Of a stretch of DNA of 64,000 nt, positions 57,721 through 64,000 are shown piece by piece. The stretch spans positions 7,863,501 through 7,927,500 of the forward strand of contig FSRD01000001.1 of NCBI GenBank assembly GCA_900129675.1. The letters are read 5' to 3'. Each line of letters opens with the position of its first letter. The first letter of the stretch is position 1. The stretch comes from Bradyrhizobium erythrophlei. GTDB taxonomy: Bacteria; Pseudomonadota; Alphaproteobacteria; Rhizobiales; Xanthobacteraceae. A program made the position numbers and the translations under genes. Under the pieces are notes generated by a model. That model was not told the DNA's origin. It was given only the letters and a program-made list of their open reading frames with translations, and ran no database searches.

Positions 57721-58320
57721 GTGAAGAATCGATATTACAAGCTTGCCATCCTGGCAGCTTCCTCCGCGCTGTTCGCCAACACTGCATGGGCGGGTCCCCC
57801 CGCGAGTTGTGCGTGCAAGTTTGTTGGCGTCTGGGAACACAGTGCCGGCAACACAACGATAAACGCGGATGGTACGGCCAGGCCCAATTGCGGGCGGACG
57901 CCGTGCGTTGCACTTCAGACATGGACCTGTGAAGGCGACACGATTACCATGAATAATCCGGGGGTGTTTACCGGGACCCTCGTCGACGCCAACCACATCC
58001 AGTGGGCAGGCTGGACGTCGACACGTGTCGGCGGTAGCTCGTGTGCTCCCTCGACTAAAAAACCACCGGCTGCCGAACGTTGCGCACGCCCTGCGCAAAG
58101 GCAGGTAACACGAACGAATGACGGGGTATGCGTATTGGCCTTGAACACCAACACGCTGCCGCGATGCAAATACAGCTTCACCTACATAAGCTCGATCAAA
58201 AACGAGCGGCTGGGCGGAGGCGTTGTCGACCCGGGGAAGACAGGCCGGGTCTGCACGAGCCGCCCCGGTGAAACACTGAAGTTCGATAGCTGGCATGAGA
58301 CAGCGGAGATGGCCCGGTGA
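57721..58320 (+). CDS. Secreted Cys-rich hypothetical protein
   Basis: The GTG at 57721 follows GGGGGAA by 5 bases. The 199-residue product starts with a signal peptide (KLAILAASSALFANTAWA-G). The mature chain has ten Cys (ASCACKF, NCGRTPC, TWTCEG, SSC, ERC, GVC, RC, RVC), probably forming disulfides. The first part reads like a small beta domain with VWEHSAGNTTINADG and GDTITMNNPG, as in lipocalin or DUF-type exported proteins. I do not recognise the family. It ends 16 bases before a family B repeat. Confidence 0.7.
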   Translation: MKNRYYKLAILAASSALFANTAWAGPPASCACKFVGVWEHSAGNTTINADGTARPNCGRTPCVALQTWTCEGDTITMNNPGVFTGTLVDANHIQWAGWTSTRVGGSSCAPSTKKPPAAERCARPAQRQVTRTNDGVCVLALNTNTLPRCKYSFTYISSIKNERLGGGVVDPGKTGRVCTSRPGETLKFDSWHETAEMAR

Positions 58321-58336
58321 ACGCCGGCTAGAACCC

Positions 58337-58457
58337 GTAGGTTGGGTTGAGCGACCGCGAAACCCATCAATCAATTGCGCCCGCGGAGCTGATGGGTATC
58401 GCGGAGTTTATCATCGGGCCGGCCGCAGGACGGACCCGTTGGCTCAACCCATCCTGC
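58337..58457. repeat. Dispersed palindromic repeat, family B copy 2 (inverted)
   Basis: Ends are GTAGGTTGGGTTGAGC and GCTCAACCCATCCTGC (14 of 16 inverted). The core (GCGGAGTTTATCATCGGGCC ... GGACCCGTTGG) is the reverse complement of that in copy 1, so this copy is in opposite orientation. Its internal hairpin has one mismatch. Confidence 0.82.
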
Positions 58458-58603
58458 GTGCTTGATTCCGCTTTCGGCGGTAAAGCGGAAGTTGGACTTT
58501 TGGGCCGTCAGGGGCAGCTTTTACCCATCTCGGACATTGGGCAATCGGACATCGGCTTATTTTTCTGCTAAATAGTTATTTGATTTCTCGGCCGAGGTGC
58601 GTC

Positions 58604-60394
58604 TTGAGCGAAGAGCGCGTGGAACGGCGACTGGCGGCTATTCTTGCGGCGGACATCGCGGGATATAGTCGGCTGATGGGTGCCAACGAAGAAGGTACGG
58701 TAGCCCAGTTAAAGTCGATTAGAAAAGCGCTTGTCGACCCCGCAATCGCGGCGCATCGCGGCCACATCGTCAAGACTACGGGCGACGGAATGCTGGTCGA
58801 GTTTGCCAGCGCCGTCGATGCGGTGCACAATGCGGTTGAAATCCAGCGCAGCATGGCCGAGCAAAATACCGCCGTGCCGCAGGATCAAAGGATCGAATTC
58901 CGCATCGGCATTCATGTCGGTGACATCATTTTTGATGATAATGATATCTTCGGCGACGGCGTCAATATTGCTGCCCGCCTTGAAGGCATCGCCGAACCGG
59001 GCGGGGTCTGCATGTCCGATGATGCCTATCGGCAGGTTCGAGGCAAGGTCGAGATCGCCTGTGATGATATGGGACAGCAGTCCCTTAGAAATATAGCTGA
59101 GCCGATGCGAGCGTGGCGGGTACGGCTGACTGGTCAAGCCCCTTCCGCAGTAAAATCAGGTCTGGCTATGAGCCAACCTCAGGTCCTCCCTCCCCCCGAC
59201 AAGCCGTCCATCGCCGTGCTCCCGTTTCAGAACATGAGCGGCGATCCGGAACAGGAATACTTTGCCGATGGAATGGCCGAGGACATCATCACGGCGCTGT
59301 CCCGTTTCAAGGCGCTATTTGTCATCGCCCGAAACTCCAGCTTCACCTACAAGGCGCGCGCCGTCGACGTGAAGCAGGTGGGGCGCGAGCTTGGGGTGCG
59401 CTACGTGTTGGAAGGGAGCGTTCGCAAGGCGGCAAACCGAGTGCGCATCACGGGACAACTGGTCGATACCGCTACTGGAGCACATCTTTGGGCCGATCGG
59501 TTTGATGGCGGGCTCGGCGACATCTTCGATCTGCAGGACCAGGTGACTGAGAGCGTTGTCGGGGCGATCGCGCCTGCGGTGGAAAAAGCCGAGATCGAGC
59601 GCGCCAAGCGCAAGCCGACCGCGAGTCTCGACGCTTATGCCCTCTATTTGCGCGGTCTGGCCCGGCTTTATCAGTTTGGTAACCGGCAAGCGAACGACGA
59701 GGCATTGCGCCTGTTCAACAGCGCGATCGAACTCGACCCGGAATTTGCCTCCGCCTACGGTCGTGCAGCCTTTTGCTACGTCATTGCCAAGATCAATGGC
59801 TGGATTTCAGACACAGCGAACGCGATTGCCGAAGTGAAGAGGCTCACCCAACGGGCGGTTGAGTTGGGCAAGGATGACGCGATCGCGCTCGCCGCTGGCG
59901 GGAATGCGTTAGCATTTGTTGTTCGGGATCTCGGGGTAGGCGCCGGCTTAGTCGATCGCGCGCTTGCGCTTAATTCCAATTTGGCCGAGGCATGGAATTT
60001 CGGCGGCTGGGTAAAAATCTGGCTCGGCGAGCCGGAAACGGCGATCGAGCGCTTCGCACGTGCCATGCGCCTGAGCCCACTTGATCCGTGGCTGATGGGA
60101 ATGCGAGCCGGGACCGCGTATGCACATTTCTTCCTGGGCCGCTATGACGAAGCGGCATCATGGGCGGCAATGGCATTGCAGTGCAGTCCGGACTATCTAC
60201 CTGGACTACGTATCACCGCCGCAAGCAACGCAATGGCCGGGCGGCCGGAGCAAGCACACAAGGCAGCGGCTCGGCTGCGAGAACTGAACCCCACGCGCCT
60301 TTCCAATTTCAAAGACGTGCTTGGCCCTTATCGACGTGCTGAGGACGTCGCGCGATACGAAGAAGGATTGCGGCAAGCAGGGCTGCCCGAGTGA
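58604..60394 (+). CDS. Class III adenylate/guanylate cyclase fused to a TolB-like region and TPR repeats
   Basis: The TTG at 58604 has GAGGTG 4 bases upstream and matches the usual N-terminus SEERVERRLAAILAADIAGY, giving 596 residues. The cyclase domain (1-180) shows the metal Asp residues in ADIAGYS and TTGDGM, and FGDGVNIAARLEGIAEPGG. Residues 205-330 carry the PSIAVLPFQNMSGDPEQEYF segment common in this family, and TPR-like helices follow to the end. Bradyrhizobium genomes hold many such cyclases. Product and stimulus are unknown. Confidence 0.9.
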   Translation: MSEERVERRLAAILAADIAGYSRLMGANEEGTVAQLKSIRKALVDPAIAAHRGHIVKTTGDGMLVEFASAVDAVHNAVEIQRSMAEQNTAVPQDQRIEFRIGIHVGDIIFDDNDIFGDGVNIAARLEGIAEPGGVCMSDDAYRQVRGKVEIACDDMGQQSLRNIAEPMRAWRVRLTGQAPSAVKSGLAMSQPQVLPPPDKPSIAVLPFQNMSGDPEQEYFADGMAEDIITALSRFKALFVIARNSSFTYKARAVDVKQVGRELGVRYVLEGSVRKAANRVRITGQLVDTATGAHLWADRFDGGLGDIFDLQDQVTESVVGAIAPAVEKAEIERAKRKPTASLDAYALYLRGLARLYQFGNRQANDEALRLFNSAIELDPEFASAYGRAAFCYVIAKINGWISDTANAIAEVKRLTQRAVELGKDDAIALAAGGNALAFVVRDLGVGAGLVDRALALNSNLAEAWNFGGWVKIWLGEPETAIERFARAMRLSPLDPWLMGMRAGTAYAHFFLGRYDEAASWAAMALQCSPDYLPGLRITAASNAMAGRPEQAHKAAARLRELNPTRLSNFKDVLGPYRRAEDVARYEEGLRQAGLPE

Positions 60395-60674
60395 CCATCC
60401 CGGCCAAGGTACGTCGCCCTTGGCGACGAGGTGATCGAATGAGCGCGACTTCCGATATTGGCACGAAACGGACATGCCGGGTTGGCCGGACGATGTCTGC
60501 TCTTTAGGGTAGAACGGACATGCCGTTCAGGCCGGGCCACGTCCGCTTTTGACCCTCCAGCAAACGTTGGGTGTTTGGCCGCATCTTCGTTTTGGACGGC
60601 CATGAGAGCTATCGCGAACTGCGGCTGGAGCCGTTATACTGCCCTCACCGTCCAAGCCGAGGAACACGCTCTGC
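60395..60674. other. Intergenic region, no gene seen
   Basis: This 280-base gap has AACGGACATGCCG twice (about 60468 and 60512), 44 bases apart, and GATGTCTGCTCTT at 60494. Related words recur near 62036. They look like degraded repeat sequence. No gene is supported. Confidence 0.45.
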
Positions 60675-61967
60675 ATGAACGAGAATGTCCACGGAGAAAG
60701 CACCGCTTCCGAGCCGCAAGATCGGGTGACCGAACTCATCGAGCAACAGACGGCCATCTCGGAAGTGCTGCGCGCCATTGCGAACTCGCCGCACGACTTG
60801 CAGCCCATCTTCGACGCCATCCTCGACAGCGCCACACGTCTCTGTCGAGCAGACTCAGGCGCCTTACGTCTCTCCGAAGAAGGCGGCCTTCGTCTCGTGG
60901 CGGTGCGAGGGGACCCCTTTTTGGTTAGTCAGGTGTGGTCATTAATCCCAGTTCTCGCAGAAAAGGGGAGCCTTCCGGATCGATTAGCCGCAAGCAGGTT
61001 ACCCACCCACATCCCCGACTTCACGGCAGTTGAAGGCGATCTTCGGGATGATTTTTGTCTCACGGTGGTGAATGCAGGTCTTCGAACGGGCCTGTTTGTG
61101 CCGTTGCTCAAAGACAATGAGATAGTCGGGATAATCAGTCTGGGCCGCAAACAGGTGCAGCCGTTCACTGACAAACAGATTTCCCTATTCAGGGACTTCG
61201 CTGCGCAAGCTACCATTGCCCTGGAGAGCACCCGCCTCGAGCGGCAATATCGCGAGGCGCAGATGGCGCTGGCGCGCGCCAACCGCGTCGCGACGATGGG
61301 CCAGTTGACGGCCTCGATTGCTCATGAAGTGAACCAGCCAATCACAGCGGCAGTCACATACGCGTTAGCCGCTCGGCGTTTCCTGAGCGCGGATCCACCG
61401 AATTTTCGCGAGGTGGATGATGCGCTCTCTCTGATTGTCAAGGAGGGGAATCGCGCGGGCGAGGTGGTCGAGCGAGTTCGTGCGCTCTTCAAGAAGGTGC
61501 CCGCACGAAAGGACGCCGTAGCGATCGACGATGCCATCCTCGAGGTTATTGGTCTCACCCGTACGGAGGCCGCAAACAATGGCGTGTCGGTGCGGACGCA
61601 ATTTGCGGTGGGCTTGCCGCGTGTCCAATGCGATCGGGTCCAACTGCAACAAGTGATGCTGAACCTAATCGTTAACGCCATTCAGGCCATGAGTGGAATT
61701 GGGGAAGGCCCGCGCGAATTGCAGATCAGCATCGATGCCGTCCCGTCCGAAGGTGGTGTGCGCGTCGGGGTGCGGGACACCGGCCCGGGGCTGAGCCCGG
61801 AGAGCCTCTCGCGTCTGTTCGAGCCATTCTACACGACCAAGCCTGAGGGCATGGGCATTGGCCTATCTATCTGCCGCTCGATCATCGAAGCCCACGGCGG
61901 ACGGCTGTGGGCGACCGGGTGCGAACCGCAGGGTGCTCTCTTTCAGTTTACGATCCCTGCTGACTGA
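60675..61967 (+). CDS. GAF-domain sensor histidine kinase (orphan)
   Basis: The 430-residue protein has a GAF domain (about 45-190; ISEVLRAIANSPHDLQPIFD, then FVPLLKDNEIVGIISLGRKQ), a short coiled coil, and a kinase core with H-box ASIAHEVNQP (His217), N-box MLNLIVNAIQAM (Asn334), and GVRDTGPGL and GMGIGLSICRSI glycine boxes. No membrane segment is present, so it is a soluble sensor. No response-regulator gene is nearby. The N-terminal TELIEQQTAISEVLRA is typical of a large Bradyrhizobium family. Confidence 0.93.
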   Translation: MNENVHGESTASEPQDRVTELIEQQTAISEVLRAIANSPHDLQPIFDAILDSATRLCRADSGALRLSEEGGLRLVAVRGDPFLVSQVWSLIPVLAEKGSLPDRLAASRLPTHIPDFTAVEGDLRDDFCLTVVNAGLRTGLFVPLLKDNEIVGIISLGRKQVQPFTDKQISLFRDFAAQATIALESTRLERQYREAQMALARANRVATMGQLTASIAHEVNQPITAAVTYALAARRFLSADPPNFREVDDALSLIVKEGNRAGEVVERVRALFKKVPARKDAVAIDDAILEVIGLTRTEAANNGVSVRTQFAVGLPRVQCDRVQLQQVMLNLIVNAIQAMSGIGEGPRELQISIDAVPSEGGVRVGVRDTGPGLSPESLSRLFEPFYTTKPEGMGIGLSICRSIIEAHGGRLWATGCEPQGALFQFTIPAD

Positions 61968-62665
61968 GCCGCCATCCGTGATCGAGTCGATGCCGCTCTT
62001 TGGCCACTTTCGAGACATGGCGTTCTCGCCAAGCGATGTCTGCTTCTCAAGAGCGGACCTCATCGGCCGACGTGCAACCGGCGCTAATGACCGAGCGCGG
62101 AAATTCGGTCGAAGCGATCCGCTGCATTGAACCTTTTCAGGGACGGCGGACGGGGTCGGCTCCAATCCGCCCTGCGGACTGCAAGAGGGCTCTCTCCGGA
62201 ACCCGCGCCGTTGTTAGATCGAAGCGCACCGTTAACACCGAGGGGCAACTCGCTTCAGCTTGAGATCTTGATGAGACCCGAGCACCGAAGACTTCAGCCG
62301 ATCGACTGCTCGGCGCTCGTGCCACAATTGCAGTCGCACCGTTTACTCAACCTTAGGCTATGCTCTGTATTTCTACTAGAGATAGTGGAGCTGGGAATAA
62401 GACTATGTCCGGGTATAGCGAGTGGCTTCAATTATGAGGCTCGCCGGTCCAATCAGGTTCTCGCAGCTGTCCCGGAGGGGTATTTCGCCTTTGTAAAATA
62501 CGTCAGGTAGCGCCCCAGCTTCGGCGGGCGCGAAATTCATCCACCCTTATCAACGGATACGTCAGTGCGGTTGCGGCAGGAGCACGCCGCCTCGCGAACT
62601 CTCACGTACGGACTATTGTCTGCCGTGTCTGTCGCGACGACCGAACAAGCATCGAAAAGGCCCAG
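61968..62665. other. 700-base gap, no supported gene
   Basis: No frame here has a ribosome site and regular coding character; the longest, from 62127, reads like random high-GC translation. The words GCGATGTCTGCTTCTC and GAGCGGACCTCATCGGCC near 62033 resemble those in the 60395-60674 gap, suggesting shared repeat remnants. Confidence 0.5.
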
Positions 62666-63718
62666 GTGGAGAATGTTCTCGTGCACGGCACCATTGACAT
62701 GAAGCGGTCGATCTTGCGCAGGCCGGATACCCAGGGGCGGTTGATCTTGGCCGATGACGAAGTTGAGGCAGCCTGGAACATTTTCTCGTTCAACTGGCGA
62801 CTGCTGGCGAGCGCGGCGGGGGTCGTCGTTGCCGTTCTCGTCGCAACAGAATTTTACGTCGAGACCATGGGCTATCTCGTGGCTTTTGCTCTGGCGGGCC
62901 TTTACTGGTGGTTTGGACTACGGAACGCTCGTTCGACGACGCACGCCAACCCCAAGGTTTTTCTCTGCCTTGTCGCACTTGCGCAACTCGTAATGGCCGT
63001 ACCGGTCATACTGACACTGACCTATGTCGCCGTTTCCATTAATCTTCCTCTGCAGGATGCCAAGTTGCTGGCTTGGGACCGTGCGCTGGGATTTGACTTC
63101 CGGAGTTTCCTGGACTTTACGAACCATCATCGCGAACTGATCCCGCTCCTGGCTCAGTCGTATAGTTCGATCAACCTGCAGCTGCTCGTGATTGTACTCC
63201 TGCTTCCTCTGACTGGATGCTATCGGCGAGTCGCGGAGACGGTATGCGCTGTCACGCTCGCTATTTTGGCAACGACCCTTATCGCGGCCCTCATCCCGGC
63301 CATCGGTGTCTATGGTGCGTTAGGATTGCAGGCATCGGATTTCCCCCAACTCGTGCCCCAGGCCTATTACGACACATTGCGCGACGTGCCGCTCGTGCGA
63401 GAAGGGCGCCTGCACAAACTGAGCTTGACTCAATTGTCGGGGGTCCTGACGTTTCCCAGCTTTCATGCGGCATCTGCTATTCTCTTCATGTGGGCTTGTT
63501 GGCCGCTGCGCTGGGTGAGACTGGTTGTCATTCCATGGAACATCGTGATGATGGTGGCGACGCCGCTGGGCGGAGGCCATTATTTGGTTGATGTCCTGGC
63601 GGGCGTCTTGGTGGCGATCGCATCGATCGGCGTGACGAGCAAGATAAGCGGCATTTGTTCGCCGAAACGAATCGACGCGTTACCTTCCGATGTCCAACCG
63701 CTACAGTCTTCGCGATAG
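62666..63718 (+). CDS. PAP2 superfamily membrane phosphatase
   Basis: The GTG at 62666 follows AAAAGG and gives 350 residues; GTG 62681 or ATG 62699 are alternatives. The protein has about seven helices. The phosphatase motifs are LTFPSFHAASAI (catalytic His) and GGHYLVDVLAGVL, as in the PAP2_3/inositol phosphorylceramide synthase-like group. The usual first motif (KxxxxxxRP) is not evident, which fits that subgroup. It would act on a lipid phosphate at the membrane. The C-terminal tail is polar. Confidence 0.85.
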   Translation: MENVLVHGTIDMKRSILRRPDTQGRLILADDEVEAAWNIFSFNWRLLASAAGVVVAVLVATEFYVETMGYLVAFALAGLYWWFGLRNARSTTHANPKVFLCLVALAQLVMAVPVILTLTYVAVSINLPLQDAKLLAWDRALGFDFRSFLDFTNHHRELIPLLAQSYSSINLQLLVIVLLLPLTGCYRRVAETVCAVTLAILATTLIAALIPAIGVYGALGLQASDFPQLVPQAYYDTLRDVPLVREGRLHKLSLTQLSGVLTFPSFHAASAILFMWACWPLRWVRLVVIPWNIVMMVATPLGGGHYLVDVLAGVLVAIASIGVTSKISGICSPKRIDALPSDVQPLQSSR

Positions 63719-63884
63719 ACTGATGTCAGGAATTTAGCTTCAAAAGTATTGATATCAGGCTGCACAGTTGCGTTGCGCGACGCCCATTGGCTCACACAGG
63801 ACCGAGCTACTGCATTTACCCGCGTGCTTCCTGTCCTGTTGGTCGGCTTCGTCGCAATCCGCCCTACGAGCTCTAATCTCTCGA

Positions 63885-64000
63885 CTATTGTTGTTTTCCC
63901 GCATTGCCGGCCGGTTCCACGACCTGCTGTTCAACGACGCTCAAGCGCCCGGGCAGCGTTCCCGAGCGCAGCATCATGGCGATGGTGTTGGCGTCTTCGA
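63885..64000 (-). CDS. C-terminal end of a SecD-like protein (partial)
   Basis: On the minus strand an open frame enters from the right edge and stops at TAG (63885-63887). The 38 residues read EDANTIAMMLRSGTLPGRLS then VVEQQVVEPAGNAGKQQ. The LRSGxLPxxLxVVEQ pattern matches the end of the SecD P1 head region (LRAGALPAPLxxxE). The gene is probably a short SecD-like or SecDF-head protein, since it stops soon after the motif, but most of it is outside the window. Confidence 0.6.
   Translation of the reverse strand, partial: EDANTIAMMLRSGTLPGRLSVVEQQVVEPAGNAGKQQ

Noticed and set aside
62127..62510. 127-residue plus-strand frame after the histidine kinase
   Set aside because: Composition looks like random high-GC translation, there is no ribosome site, and no recognisable domain or signal peptide.
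63580..63795. Minus-strand 71-residue frame overlapping the PAP2 gene end
   Set aside because: Most of it is antisense to a real gene and it shows no protein-like pattern.

Overview
The window looks like chromosomal DNA of a Bradyrhizobium-type alphaproteobacterium (Hyphomicrobiales, Nitrobacteraceae). This rests on high GC, EF-P and NDUFS4-like proteins of alphaproteobacterial type, many very small secreted or membrane proteins, and dispersed intergenic repeats whose translation gives the C-terminal residues GRMGRAKRNPSA often seen in that genus. No phage, transposase or CRISPR array is visible. These assignments come from reading the sequence; no database search was run.

Layout. 1-3.8 kb: end of a DUF6481-like gene, a secreted MxKD-repeat protein and a complete TRAP transporter. 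3.9-9.9 kb: a leucine-catabolism operon (both methylcrotonyl-CoA carboxylase subunits and HMG-CoA lyase, overlapping start/stop codons) read away from a divergent TetR gene, then an Lrp-type regulator. 9.9-12.5 kb: NDUFS4-like complex I subunit, OpgC and a two-domain VOC protein. 12.7-17.1 kb: the most notable locus, a three-gene azol(in)e-forming RiPP (TOMM/LAP) cluster with a 130-residue precursor holding 14 Cys in its last 40 residues, a fused E1-like/YcaO cyclodehydratase and a SagB-type dehydrogenase. A strong hairpin separates the precursor gene from the enzymes. 17.1-24.2 kb: a catabolic unit (amidohydrolase, cyclase, FAH-family hydrolase) divergent from an SsuA/TauA-like ABC importer with a GntR gene inside its operon.

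24.2-38.5 kb: an accessory stretch of very small genes, a tRNA-Pro and a tRNA-Glu, a twin cold-shock protein, a sirtuin, an H-NS-like oligomerisation domain without a DNA-binding tail, GrlR-like, PilZ and porin-like fragments, GloA and a GST. Just after tRNA-Glu lie two degenerate copies of one small Cys-motif gene. The stretch ends with an M20 amidase, a YodC-like and a DUF2061 protein. 38.8-41.9 kb: PrsW, HdeD and a DAHP synthase preceded by an apparent aromatic leader-peptide attenuator.

42-48 kb: the elongation factor P modification set (epmB, epmA, efp) and an M23 peptidase. 48-58 kb: AhpD-like/MarR divergent pair, lytic transglycosylase, SDR, RecJ, a methyltransferase whose C-terminus is supplied by a dispersed repeat, a one-heme cytochrome overlapping a YVTN beta-propeller gene tail to tail, and a CAP-domain protein. 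58-64 kb: a nucleotide cyclase/TPR protein, an orphan GAF histidine kinase, a PAP2 phosphatase and the end of a SecD-like gene. Two related families of ~115-bp palindromic repeats (3.8, 50.4, 53.9, 58.3 kb) share a core whose internal hairpin changes sequence but keeps its pairing.
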